DNA of 64,000 bases from contig JAEVLN010000002.1 of the NCBI GenBank assembly GCA_018350325.1, forward strand, positions 4,196,281 through 4,260,280. Reading direction: 5' to 3'. The DNA is from Globodera rostochiensis (taxonomy: Eukaryota; Nematoda; Chromadorea; Rhabditida; Heteroderidae). Of this stretch, positions 1-12,100 are shown one piece after another (the stretch's first letter is position 1; each line of letters begins with the position of its first letter). The notes under the pieces are model-generated. The model had not been told where the DNA came from. It saw nothing but the letters and a program-made list of their open reading frames with translations, and did no database searches. Both the position numbers and the translations under genes were made by a program.

Positions 1-24
1 TATTTAATTAAAAGAATAAAAAGC

Positions 25-100
25 GTGGTTCCACCCGGGGATTGAACCTCTGTAAGGAAAATAAGAAACAAGAATTTACCCACTAAGTCACAAGAGATTT
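25..100 (-). repeat. tRNA-derived repeat or degenerate tRNA
   Basis: Read on the minus strand this stretch has a box-A-like segment (TTAGTGGGTAAA) followed about 40 nt later by a box-B-like GGTTCAATCCC, the spacing of an RNA polymerase III internal promoter. The T-arm does not pair over five bases and no clean anticodon arm forms, so it is not a working tRNA. Three similar fragments lie near 6.25, 18.3 and 46.95 kb, which suggests a tRNA-derived SINE or dispersed tRNA pseudogenes. Confidence 0.35.
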
Positions 101-656
101 AAGGGAAACGTGTGCAAAAGATATTAAATTATGCATTTTTTAAATATTTAAGCTCAGAATTTGTGATGAATTTTCACCAAAAATGCCATCTTTACCAGTG
201 TAAAAAAGTCTCGAAAATCGAGACTAAATACGCGAGACTCGAGCCCGAGACCCAAAGACTTTTCTCGAGTCGATACTCGATACCGAGACTCTCGTGCAGC
301 ACTAATAAATGCCCCCCCCCCTCCACCCACCCACGCCAACCTGGTTCAGAATCATCACGAACGGACTCAGGTAGATCCAGTCCCAAAGTTCCAACTCCGA
401 TTTGCTCATGTGCGCAATGATCTGGCAAATGAAAACGTATATTTTTGGGACTAAATTTGGTCCAGGTTTGTTTTGCAAAACTTAATTTTGTCCATTAGTC
501 CCTATTTTTCGACCAAACTTTTCGTGGTCCCGGTTTTTCCAAAAATGCCGCTCTATCTACAAAGTGAAAATGCCAAAAATTTTTTTCGCAATGTGCCACC
601 CGCCGTCCCCCTCAAACGCTAATTAATTAATTAAGTAAATTAATTATTAAACGTAC

Positions 657-3600
657 CAATCGATTGGTCGCTTTGGCCGCGACGGCGCCAAAGCACAGGC
701 AAAAAATGGTAATGTTTTGGTCGTAGACGCCGGAATATGTTTTGTAATAAATCATTAAAAAGGGAACGCCAACGGCGAGCAGAGGGAACAGCGGGTAAAT
801 CACGGAGGTGCCCTGGAGGGAAAATTTTATTTTATTGATATTTTTGATTTCGTTAAAAAACCGTTTAAAATTTTGGGAGAAAGGCAAAAAATAATTAATT
901 TCCTAAAAACTTTTGACTATTTTTTGAAATCAAAAAATTCCATAATTTTTCTCCAATTAAAGCGCCCGCTACGACTTACCGCAACTGTCGACCCGTTTTT
1001 TCCGACTCCGTCGTTCAAAATCACTTTCAAATAACCGGCAAATCGCCAAACTGAACAGAGCAGAGAAATGAACATGCACAGAATGTTCAGTTGGAAGCCA
1101 AAAATCTGAAAGTTTTGTAAATTGAATTAAATTTTTACGATTTTTGACGCTTTTTTATGATAAGCAATAATTTTGGCTTAAAAAAATGCACAAAATCCCG
1201 TTGTTCTTCAGCACGTTTTGTGCATGTGCATAAAACCTGAATGCCCCAAACGCCGGGTCCAAACAGAGAAGTGGCGATCAGAATGCCGATAACAGTCATT
1301 TGAGCCTCCGTGACGTCAAATCTACATAAATTATTTTACACATTTCGATTTATACTTAAAAAATTTAACATAAAAATGTTTTTTTGGGGTTTTTGATCAA
1401 AAATTATTGCGGACTTTGAAAAGCGCAGTTGCCCCGTGCAATACGTTGACCAGTGGGCCGTGTAAAACAGCCCGAGAGAGACCAACATGGTCACAAACAC
1501 CAAATGGCGATGAGAGCCTAAAAAACTCAACACAAAATTGGATCATAAAAAAAGCAAAGCGATTTTTTATGACCAAAAGTTTTTCAAAAAATTAAAAGTA
1601 ACCGGCAAAAATCTTGGGTTGTAATAAAAAAAGTCACCAAGTTGCATCGCGTAGCAAATGTTCAGCGTAACAAATACTAAAAATAAAATTACAAGCAAAA
1701 TTGAAATTTTGTGCCTATTTTCTTAACAAAAATCGTAGAAAAAACAAATTTCTTGAAACAAACAGAACAAGTTGGGATTTCAAATTGTCCGATTTCCTTC
1801 CATAAATCATCAGGGCAAGGACGTACAAGAAAACAAATTTTTTTTAGACACCGGACCTCTCAAATCACTAAAATTGGCAGCAAAAAACCATTTAACCTTG
1901 GGTCATCGAATCACAGCCGTGGTCGAACAGCTCGCCGAGGGGCGACGAAGTTTGTGTCCGTCGTGCCTGCTTCCCGTCGGTGGCGTCCAGCGTTTGGTAG
2001 AGGAACAGGCCAAGGGCGGCCAACGCATAAGCCCACGAGGGCGCCTAAAAAAGCAAAATAAAAATTAAAGAAAAACAAACATATTTAAACCAAAACATAA
2101 ATTTCAATTCGAGAAATTTTAACTTTTCGTCGGGACTTCAAAATGAACGCAAATTTGAATAATTTTAACATTTTTGGCTCAATTTTTGACGGATTCATTT
2201 ACGAAATTATATTTTAAAAAATTCTTTTTCGGGCCCTGCAAAAAGTAAATTTTAGTTAGAAAAATAAAACTCCAAAGAATAAAGAATTAGACATTTATAT
2301 TTCTTGTAAATTAAAAAAAAAAAAGTTTTCCTTCTTATAATTTTTTGAAAAAACAAATTTATTTACATTTTCTTTGGCCGAATAACAGAAATTCGAGAGC
2401 ACAAGCACTGTGATCAGATTGATAATCTAAAAAAAACATTTTTTTCCATCAAATTTATTAATACTTTTTTTGTTTTGCTCACCAGGCCGATCAGAGTGAT
2501 CAGATTTGGGGCCAACCAAATCGGATACAATTGGACAATCCAACTCCAAAACCTAGAAACAGCAAACGACGCAAATTTTGATTTATGGGCTTTCTTTTTT
2601 TATAAATATCGATAAATTGCCATAAAAAATGAATTGCATTTTTGACCTTTTTTAAAACATTTTACACGCATTTACCTGCTCATGCACAAATGGTCCAAAA
2701 GAGAAGAGTCGACTGAAGAGTAAACTGAAAACAATTTAAATAAAAGTTTGAACTTTCACAGCAAATTGATCACTTTATTAAAAAAAAAATTTAATCCAAA
2801 TAAGAATTTTTTCAATTTTAACAAATAGGAAAAAACCATGGGCTCCAAGACGAACAATTTGCGCGGTGTTCAGCTGACAATCGTTTTCGATGTACCAATT
2901 GACAAATTCGAACAAATGCATGCGAGCCCTCTAAAAATTCGTAGAAAAACTTGAGCCAATTTTCAAAATCACAAAAAAAAATTCCGTAGGAATGGTGGTG
3001 CTTTTGTGCAGCGACCGACACCGTCTTTGAGAAAAAAATGGATTTTTTGAATCGACGTTTGGTATTTGCGCGTTCGTTGGCGTTGTGCGGTCGCCTTTCC
3101 CTCGTGCAGCACACGCATTTGCATGCACTCTCTGCTCCCAAGATGCAAATGCACGCTGTGCTGCACGAGCTGCTGGGAGGAGGAAACTTCGGGGCTCTTT
3201 TATTGTGTTTAGACCCCACAATTAAAAAAAAAAGTAAATTAAGTTTTAAAAGTCGATTCGAATTTGTGGTCGAAATTAGTAGGAGCTCATATTCGGATTC
3301 CTCGACAGGTCTCGAAATTTCGATTTCGACGTTTTTTTACTTTCGACACAGTCCTGTTCCTCGACCCCAAATACCCCTAGAAAACCCTTTTTGGCTTTGA
3401 AAATAAATTTTATTTTTTAAAAAATTGTATAAGAGCCGGCGGATTCGGTAACGAACGCAAAGAGCCGATTTTAGAATTTTTGGACGAAGAATGGCCAAAA
3501 TAAAAAATTGGCCCGTTTCTGAAATTTGGCGGCCCCGCTATTTCCTTAACAAAAATTAACTGAAATAAAAACCTTAAAAACATTGCTTTTCGTCGTCGTT

Positions 3601-4044
3601 TTGGTGCCGTGCCCTTTCAACTCCCGCGGCGTTGTCGACCGTTGCTGCCGTTGTTGGCGCTGGTTGTTGTGCAGTGACGTCGCCAGCGACTCGGAGAAGG
3701 AATTTCGTTGAACATTGCCGCCGTCGTTGTCGCTCAGACTGCTGATGTTGTTGTTATTGGAGTTCATCTTCCGTTGCTGCTGGTCCGTCTCCACCAACGA
3801 GTTGTTGCTGCTCGATCCATGCTGAACCAATAACAATTTCCATTTATTTCAAAAAAAATTTCGAATCGATAGTCAACCGACCAGTCTGAGGTTGGTCAAC
3901 GTTTCTTGGAAAAACAATAAAATTCCTTTCTTTCCGATCACTGCTGATCGAAACTTGTAAAATCATATGTACCTGCTGTTGCTCTTTTTTTTGCTTGTCT
4001 CGCTGACTCTTCAGCCCGCCTCCGCCACCCCTCGTTCGAGCCAT
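657..4044 (-). CDS. Choline/ethanolamine phosphotransferase (CEPT1-like), 3' end off the left edge
   Basis: Membrane enzyme of the CDP-alcohol phosphatidyltransferase family. The family makes phosphatidylcholine and phosphatidylethanolamine from CDP-choline or CDP-ethanolamine and diacylglycerol in the ER. Exons read from right to left: 3973-4044 (ATG), 3573-3821, 2837-2930, 2676-2724, 2483-2552, 2367-2426, 1897-2044, 1603-1676, 1415-about 1520, 1237-1321, 980-1105 and 657-812. The catalytic signature DGKQARR...GELFDHGCD (D-G-x2-A-R-x8-G-x3-D-x3-D) lies in exon 1897-2044. Other family blocks are [37 protein letters not shown] and AAKATNRLV, many of them within hydrophobic helices. The last exon ends in a good donor (gtacgt), but no C-terminal exon is visible in 1-650, so the gene continues outside or is truncated. 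The two 5' exons encode an unusual Q/N/S-rich extension of about 107 residues; they fit in phase but are less certain. The acceptor of the exon near 1,520 does not close in phase, with an off-by-one in a T run. Confidence 0.85.
3101..3169. other. Strong 69-nt hairpin, pre-miRNA-sized
   Basis: The arms starting CTCGTGCAGCACA and ending TGTGCTGCACGAG pair over about 25 bp, with a 2-3 nt bulge and a loop of roughly 18 nt. It lies in an intron (or 5' region) of the phosphotransferase gene. Size and shape fit a miRNA precursor, but a short inverted-repeat transposon relic would look the same. Confidence 0.4.
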
Positions 4045-6249
4045 TGACAGCGTGGAGGGGCGTAAGAAATTTAGAAAATTCAAATTCTGTTCAAAAGGAA
4101 CGACAAATTATATTTTAGTCTTGTTGAGACTACTAAAATTATTACACAATGAATATTTTGACTTTAATCAAAAAAGCGGAATTTCTTCACTATATGGGAG
4201 TAAGTGTCTCAAGATATGTTATTTAATGCGCTGATTACGAATTCGTCAATAGAAATTAAAAATTGAGAATTTAAAACGGGGCTCTTATACACTTTGCCCC
4301 CCATGATTTTTTTTTTTGTTGCTAAAACACTGAATTTTTAATGGTAATCGTGGGTGTAGAATCCGAATCTGACATCCATTTCGACCGATTTCGAACCCCG
4401 GACCCGATTTTCGAAAATTCAATTTTTTTTTTCAAAATTCACATTTATTGCTCAAAATCGATTCAAATGCACGAAAATCCTTTTAAATGAGTATATGGAT
4501 ATCTGCTGCTTTAGCAGCTTTTTGTGGTTTTTGGAAAGGTCCGTGCTGCTTTTTTTTTGAAATGCTGCTTTGCTGCTTTTTGTGGGTTTTCAGGAGCTGT
4601 GTGGACTTTTTGTCAATTTCTTGTGGTTTTTTGGAAAATTAATGAAAAATTTTTCAAAATTTGAATATATGGCATATGTTACTTAAAGGTGAACATAAAA
4701 TACCTATGATTTTTCGACAAATGTTCAAAAAAATGCTGTAAAAATTGAATTTTGGTGCTATTTAAAAGTTTCAGAGATGAATAAACGAAAATTCATTCTT
4801 TATATGAAATTGAATTCAAGGGAGTCGTCAAATGATGCTTTGCTGTTTTTGTCTACTTTTGAAGTCAATTAGATTTTTTGGAAAAAACATCATCGCAATC
4901 TCCTAACAAATTGAGTCCAAAATTCTAAAAATTTTTCGGCGGCGCCTATCGGCACCGCCGACTCCGCGCCCCCTTTTCTCAAAATTTTTTAAAAAACCGC
5001 GCGCAAAAAATTCATAAAAAATCGCTAGAATGCTAATTTGTGACAAGAAATTGCTCAAATCAATTGTTGGCAACAACAAATATAACGAATAAAGCTATGT
5101 TTCTTGGGTTTAATAAAGAAATGTCGATTTTGCTGCTTTTTGGTGCTCAATGCTGCTTTTTTCACGTTCTGATGCTGCTTTTAAAAATTTTGAGATCCAT
5201 ACCCTGAATCATCGCTAGAAAACAAAAATAACGCGTCTTTTCGGTATCATGCGGCCCATTCCAACCAAAATTCTGCCTGCGAAAGTCACAAACTATAAGC
5301 ATTAGCCTGTGTTAAAAGGTTCCGAAAATCGAAAGAATTTAATGGTGGGGGTGGGGGGGGGGTTATATAGCGGCTGACCATAAAAGTTAGTTTTTTGGGT
5401 GGTGTTTGTGTTGCGGGCGCAACACGTGCGCTTCTCTGTGTATTTGTACCCGTAATCAGGTGACCCCCCCCCTTCCCCCCCCCCCACGCACCGCTTCTTT
5501 ATATTTTGATAGGAAAACCCAGGGCTGCCAACAATCATTTTCAGGCCAAAAAAGGTTCAAAAAATACATCAATTAAGTGTAGATTTTTTGTACAAAATCA
5601 GGAAATGATTGCTGTTGCGGTATCCGGCAGGGATGGGCGCCGACGACCTCAAAAATCTTAGAACTCGGAATTCTGAGCCCAAAATGTGGGAATTCAGAAC
5701 TCGGAACACTATAACTTACGCGCCAATAGATTTGGAAATAGCAAAATTGCACGCGCGGTGAAGTAGGTTTCAAAAGATGTTGGCAAAATATTTTTTAAAA
5801 TATTTTAAATCACCTTTACTTCGTTTTGCCTCCCTCTCGATTTCTGCGGTCCACCATAAATTTTTTTGAGATTCTGATTAACTTTTTGGAGGGGGCGGGG
5901 GTCGGCGGTGCCGATAGGCGCCGCCGGAAAAATTTTTGAAATTTTAATGAATTTTCTTAAAGATTTGCAACCAAAAGTTAAAAAACGGATATTTTTTGCA
6001 GCTTTTTTAAGAATGGTAAAGGTCCGGCGGTGCCGATAGGCGCCGGCGGGAAAATTTTTTGAACATTGAACAAGATTTGTTAAGAAAATTGGTCCAAAAA
6101 TTAGGAATGTTGCAGCAAAACAAACCGGGATCGGGATTACGACTTTTCAAAAACCCGGGACCGGGATTCCAAAAACCGGGATAATCCCGCCCGATCCCGA
6201 CCGGGATCCCGGCCTACTCTAAGTTATAGTGCGGAAGTTTTAAAATTAA
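4045..6249. other. Non-coding, repeat-rich stretch
   Basis: No exon-like structure was seen. It holds a loose TGCTGCTTTT repeat (4.5-5.2 kb), G- and C-homopolymer runs near 5.35-5.49 kb, three copies of the dispersed GGCGGTGCC/GGCGCCGCC palindrome (about 4937-4960, 5905-5930 and 6020-6045) and a CCGGGAT-rich repeat at 6.12-6.22 kb that recurs near 11.2, 15.65, 21.7, 24.0 and 50.6 kb. Confidence 0.6.
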
Positions 6250-6312
6250 CACAGTCGGGGATCTGAACCCCCACCCCACGCACACTTCAAGTGTCCCCAC
6301 CACTACACTACA
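6250..6312 (-). repeat. tRNA-derived repeat
   Basis: On the minus strand TAGTGTAGTGG resembles box A, and GGGGGTTCAGATCCCC forms a T-arm-like hairpin of four to five pairs. AGTG...CACT can form a D-stem. The anticodon region is degenerate, so this is a tRNA-derived element or pseudogene rather than a functional tRNA. Confidence 0.4.
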
Positions 6313-6558
6313 AAACTGCTTTTTTTGCTCAAAAATCCTATTCTTATGGTTGTATTTTTTTCCCGGTCCGACCGAATATGTATGACGGAATACAAAAAGT
6401 TAAGAGAATCGAGTCTCGGAAAATTCAATTTTTTCGAGCAGATTTTCAAAATGAATTAAAAATTAGATTAGACAAATTTGGAAAAAATAATCAAATTGTA
6501 TAAGCGTTAGAAATCAAGAGATTAAAAAAATTTTTTTCACTGTCCGGGGCTTCTTCCA

Positions 6559-6993
6559 TCAGAATTTGTATTCAAATTTTGGTCCAAAGTTCGCCTTAAT
6601 TTTGTCGCCAGCGTCAAACAACGAAACGCACGGAAACAAATCGGCGGCAAAAGAGACAAACAAATTGGGAGGATCTGCAAAAATAAACAAATTAAAGCAA
6701 AAAATAATTATGAAAATTCCCTTTAAATTTATTCTTTTTCACCCAAACGCCGTCCATTCTTTGTATAAATAATTTGGCGAGTTTCCAAATTGACGCCGCA
6801 GCCGACGACGTCGCCGACACCAAACGAAGGCTTTCCATCGATGAAAGGACGTCCAATGCCGTTCTCGTGGCAACATCCCTCGACCGCGTGACCCCAAAGA
6901 GTGCCATTGTTTTGATATGCGAAAGTGCCTTCGTAATCTCCCACCCAACGGTCCAATGGCATTTCTTTTGTCGCAAGTCCAATTAAAATGCGG
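6559..6993 (-). pseudogene. SPRY-domain gene fragment (last two exons only)
   Basis: SPRY domains bind protein partners; cyst nematodes have a greatly expanded SPRY family, some members secreted as effectors (SPRYSEC). Two exons are intact: 6743-6993, starting [20 protein letters not shown] and containing the blocks [19 protein letters not shown] and [14 protein letters not shown], and 6559-6674, ending AADLFPCVSLFDAGDK...FEYKF and a stop. They join in phase with gtgaaa/ttgcag splice sites. The 5' exons that carry the NRWD and FYYEVKIL blocks in the paralogue at 22.1-25.0 kb are not found upstream; a minisatellite occupies that place. This is therefore a 5'-truncated copy, though both exons lack stops and the loss may be recent. 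Confidence 0.75.
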
Positions 6994-7472
6994 CTAAATA
7001 AAATGTTTTTCTAAGGCATTTTGAAGTCCAATTAATTATTTATATTGGTTACCGTTCTGACCCTAATTTAAAACAAAAATAAATCGTTAACCCTGACTCG
7101 AGTTGGGGGTTAAGAATCCTTAAGAAAGAATAAAGCCGGGTTAGATGAGCACCCCAAAAGACGAGAAAACCGGGTTAATGCTTGTTAACCCGGGTTTACC
7201 GTTCGACTCCGATGGAAATGTTAGATCACATTTGATCAGATCTTTTTTAGAGTTTTGAAAATTATTTATGAATAGAAAGATAGTCCCCGACCCCGAGCCC
7301 CAAAATTGGTCCCGACATAGCAAATCTTGGCCTCCCCGAATTTATTCTGTTGGGAATGACTTTTTGGTAAATATGGATCTGAGCTCCCAGGCTCAAAATC
7401 ATTCAAAACCACTTTTATAGGTCTTAGGGGCTGAAACCATAGAACAAGAGCAGGAACCTATATACACTTCCT

Positions 7473-8096
7473 TGGGGTCAAAGGCCGAAACGTCCTTGGG
7501 GCCAAAGGCCGAAACGTCCTTGGGGCCAAAGGCCAAAACGTCCTTGGGGCCAAAGGCCGAAACGTCCTTGGGGCCAAAGGCCGAAACGTCCTTGGGGCCA
7601 AAGGCCGAAACGTCCTTGGGGCCAAAGGCCGAAACGTCCTTGGGGCCAAAGGCCAAAACGTCCTTGGGGCCAAAGGCCGAAACGTCCTTGGGGCCAAAGG
7701 CCAAAACGTCCTTGGGGCCAAAGGCCAAAACGTCCTTGGGGCCAATGGCCAAAACGTCCTTGGGGCCAAAGGCCAAAACGTCCTTGGGGCCAAAGGCCGA
7801 AACGTCCTTGGGGCCAAAGGCCAAAACGTCCTTGGGGCCAAAGGCCAAAACGTCCTTGGGGCCAAAGGCCAAAACGTCCTTGGGGCCAAAGGCCGAAACG
7901 TCCTTGGGGCCAAAGGCCGAAACGTCCTTGGGGCCAAAGGCCGAAACGTCCTTGGGGCCAAAGGCCGAAACGTCCTTGGGGCCAAAGGCCGAAACGTCCT
8001 TGGGGCCAAAGGCCGAAACGTCCTTGGGGCCAAAGGCCGAAACGTCCTTGGGGCCAAAGGCCGAAACGTCCTTGGGGCCAAAGGCCGAAACGTCCT
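7473..8096. repeat. 24-bp minisatellite, about 26 copies
   Basis: The unit is GGGGCCAAAGG followed by CCGAAACGTCCTT (or CCAAAACGTCCTT), with nearly perfect 24-nt periodicity. Because 24 is a multiple of three it is open in several frames on both strands; these are not genes. It sits between two SPRY 3' exons that face away from each other. Confidence 0.95.
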
Positions 8097-8119
8097 GTTC
8101 CCCCCTATAAAGATTTGTC

Positions 8120-8245
8120 TATTTTGCCGCTGATTTGTTTCCGTGCGTGTTATTGGGCTTCCTGGTGCCAAAATTGAGGAACTTTGGACCAAAATTTGAA
8201 TACAAATTCTGATGGAGGAAGCCCCGGACAGTGAAAAAGATTTTT
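8120..8245 (+). pseudogene. Inverted SPRY last-exon remnant
   Basis: On the plus strand the segment reads as a decayed SPRY C-terminus (LFPCV, then a frameshift, then NFGPKFEYKF and a stop), followed by the same 3' flank (GCCCCGGACAGTGAAAAA) that follows the minus-strand copy at 6559. The two copies are inverted relative to each other around the 24-bp minisatellite. Confidence 0.7.
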
Positions 8246-8547
8246 TAAATGATTTTTCTCGAATTTCATTTCTGTAATACAATAAATCATTTGTGGCTTT
8301 TTCACCCATTGTCAGCAACAATCATTGATTGGGGGGGGGGCTGGGAGGGCCCATTTGATTATTTTCATTTTTTGTTGTTGAAAGGTGACTAAAAAGTCGC
8401 TCAAATTCTAAAAATTTCTCGGAGTCTTCGTTCAAAAAAAGGTAAACCCCAAAAATCCGGACTCCTACTTACCTACCTATACTAAAAGTTTGGTCGTATC
8501 ATTCTTTAAATTTTTTTTAAAATAAAAATAACAATAATAACAAAAGG

Positions 8548-8720
8548 AATAACAATCTTATTCAAAAAATAGTTCCCCTGAACCCTCACAACATTTCTTC
8601 AACGGGAAGGGAGTTTTTTTATTCCCCTGCGGAAGAAGTCTGTGCCGATTTTTGAGGTCAGGTACTGCCCCACCGCCTCCTCGACCTGCTGGGCGTTTTC
8701 ATTGAAGCGCCTGCCCCGTA
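8548..8720 (-). pseudogene. Mariner-type transposase C-terminal remnant
   Basis: On the minus strand RRFNENAQQVEEAVGQYL...FFRRGIKKLPSR, then a stop, then RNVVRVQGNYFLNK resembles the C-terminus of mariner transposases (EV..AVE..L, F...GI.KL..RW..C....GNY). A TGA sits where the family has a conserved W codon. No terminal repeats or upstream catalytic region were recognised. Confidence 0.5.
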
Positions 8721-9100
8721 AGAAAGAGAGAGAAAAAGATTGTAAGGGGGATGGGGTAGCACATTTCAATTCAACGTCTGAGAAATGTAGCCAGATCGGG
8801 TTTTTGTTGGTTTGTCGGCAATCGATTCCTCCTGCCAATTCCAGGCTTTTACATAATTTTGGTAATTTGTGTGCTGCTAGACGACATCGGTGAAATCTAT
8901 TGCATTTTTAAACTTAAGGAGCTGAAAGCTTAAGAGAAATTTAGAATGGAATAAATATTTCCTCCCCTTGGACACTTTGCTCAACTCATCAAATGCAAAT
9001 GTTGTCAACAATTTCATCTTAATTTCCCATTATTTCTAGAAGACATTCATTTGGCAAATTTTGTCTTCACAAGTTTTGTTTCTAAATACGACGACGGAAA

Positions 9101-12100
9101 ATGCGGAAGTTAAAAGCTGCCGAGGCGACGAAGAAAGCCGAGGCCGAACGTCTTCAGGGTAATCCCCCAGTCCCAGTGTGGCGGAGGGCTCCCCCCACTC
9201 CTGGATAAATTTACCAAAAAATTAGCAAATGTAAATTAGGGTTGCATCGAGCCATTAATCCAAAGCCCGAAAGCCAAAATCTAATTTTTTTTGTTACGAA
9301 ACTCTATCCGAAGATTCGGGGCTGTTCCAAACCGAAATCCGGGCTGAACTTTTCCGATTTGGTGCAACACCGAAACTATTTTTATTTTTTTTTGTCTCTG
9401 GTGGTGGGGCCTTATTGCAAGCGACGAACAACGCAATTTCGCTTGCTTTTGGCTTAGTTTTTATATTCTGTCGTGTTTAGAATTTATTGAATAGTTTTTA
9501 GGCTTTTTACAAGAGATGCTCAAGGAGGACGAGAACAAATATTGTGCCGACTGTGAGGCGAAGCAGCCGCGGTGGGCGTCGTGGAATTTGGGAGTATTTT
9601 GTAAGCACAACAACAAACAATTTGGGGATGTACCCTCGACTTCAACCCGACTTTGGGTTCTGTTATTGATAAGAACATCGAATGATGGTTCAGAGGTTTT
9701 TCCGATTTTTGACTCGTAACAGGGAGGGGGGGGGGCACCGTCTGACAGTGTCTGCGTTTCGGGTGATCAGATTCGAATTTGAACTTCATTAATGAAAATT
9801 GCTCGAATAATCTAAGCCCATTATTTTTTAGTGTGCATTCGATGTGCTGGACTTCACAGGTATTTATTCTCTCATTCAAAGACAGATTTTTTGGGTTAAG
9901 GGAAAAATTTTGATGAATTTTCATTTTTTTCTAAATGAATCGATTGATTTTCGTTTTTGAGGAACCTCGGTGTTCATGTGTCAAAGGTTGGTTTGGGTGC
10001 GACGTTGAAGTTTGGTTGAAACTGAAACTGATCATTCATTCGTTTTGAGGTCAAATCGGTTACGCTCGACTCGTGGACTCCGGTATAAATTAAAAAGCTT
10101 TTTTTTAAATTTTTACATTTCCTCTGATTTTTCAGGACCAAATTCAAAGCATGAGGGTTATGGGTAAGTCGTCTTTTGTTTTGTTTTTCTTGTCAGAATA
10201 TTCAGGGACGCCCATAGCAACGAGGTTGGGGGGGGGGAATATCCTCTTCAAAAAAAAAAACCTAAAAATTGAACAAAATTTTGCAGTTTTTGGATCAATT
10301 TTGTTGACCAATTTCGTCAAAAATTCAAAAAATTTCGCCGCAGTTGGTTGAGCACCGAAAGCCCCAAACATAAGCATTTTTAGTCCGAATTCATAGTGTT
10401 TGATTGACCTGAACTAGAGAGAGATCTCGATTGACGAAATTTTAGTTCGATCAGATCTTTCGAGAACTCAATCGGTCCTCAAGTCCGGGCTTCTAATCTG
10501 TACACCACTTCAAATGTTCTCACAGGAAATGCCAAAGCGCGGGCGGTGTTTGAATGTGAACTTCCGTCGATGTTTCGACGTCCGCAAACGGACCAATCGC
10601 TGGAGGCGTTCATTCGGGCAAAATATGAGACAAAAAGGTGTGCCGGCCGCCGCCCATTTTTTAAATTAAATTTTGAATATTTATTTGGGGGCGACTCGTT
10701 GCTCAAATTTTTGCTCTTTTTTGTTCCGTTTTTAAAGGAACGGAAAAGCCGGCATTTTTTTAATGTTTTTGTAAACTAATGTTTTTTGTATGCCAACATT
10801 TTTATTGGATTTTGGTTGGGAAAATTCTGCAATTGGCTTGGACCAACAAAATGAGTTTTTCCGTCAATTTTGGCGTTTTTTCTTATTTTCTCCCCGTATT
10901 TTTTTGTCAGGTACATAATGAAGGATTGGGAGCCTCCGCGCATTGACGTGGCCGATTTGCCGCCCTCTGCCGCCGCGGCATCTTTGGCCAAAAAACCGTC
11001 GACGCATTTGGCCAACAATTCGGACAAAGGTTTTTTGAATGTTGAAAAAAATATTAGAAAAACACCTCACAAATCAGCAGAGTCACCGGCGGATTTTGTG
11101 TCATTGCAAATTGCGATTTTTGTCCAGGGGACTTTCACCAACACTTTTATAAATATCAATTTTAATAATAACAAATAATGGATGACGAAATTGAAAAACC
11201 GGACTGCGGAACCGGAACTACAAAAAGCATCCGAGCGGGATTCCGGGGCCGGGATCCCGTAAAATCCCGGTAAAAAACAAAGTACTTTTTTTGTTTACTA
11301 TGCCTTTTTGGCGCAGATGACAGCCTTTTTGGACCCTTTTCCACTGCTGCTGCTGTTGCTGATCCGGGCATCAGTTCTTCCCAACACGAACAGCAACTGA
11401 TTGATGTGTTCACGCCGGCGGTTGACGACGGTTCGTTCGTTCATTTATTTGTTTATTTTATGGACAACAAATCCCTTTATTTTTCAATTAACGAAATCTT
11501 TTTGTGTGACTTTTTAAAGCATTTAGCCAAAGTCGTCGGAATTGACGACCTTTTCGGTGCGGCGCAATCGGCGCCCAATTTGTCAGCCAAAACAGCGCCT
11601 GACGAGACGAAGGTGCGCCTTTTTTTTTATTGCAACACCCACCAAAATTTTTAGCATTTAAATAAATACAAAAAAAAAAGAAATTTTTTGAATATTCTTT
11701 TTACCGAACGTTTAGAGAAAAATTGGGGGAGGGATTGGTCGGCTATAAAACTAAGGAGGGGGGGGGGGGGGTTGGATTAACGCGGGTTTATTTGAAATTA
11801 CTTTTTCGTGGGAGAGAGGCCCGAAAGAGCCCGGGCCGGTCGAGATTTTTTAGAGTTTAAATTTTGATCGAAAATCTCAGATCGATCAATTTATTTGAAT
11901 TTATGTGAAAAACTCGGTGTTCAAAAACCAAAACCAATATTTGTTGTCCGAACTATAAGGTTTTATGGGGTTTCAAGACTGATAGTTTTTTACGAAAAAC
12001 TTGATATTCGATGCCCGTCAGGGTCGTATTCAGAAAAAAAGAATCAAGGGGATTAATATGTCCGATTTTTAGGGTTTTCTTGGCCAAAGGGAATAAGAAA

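Noticed and set aside
7399..8321. Repetitive ORFs resembling GPKA/APRTF repeat proteins
   Set aside because: 24-bp minisatellite translated in different frames.
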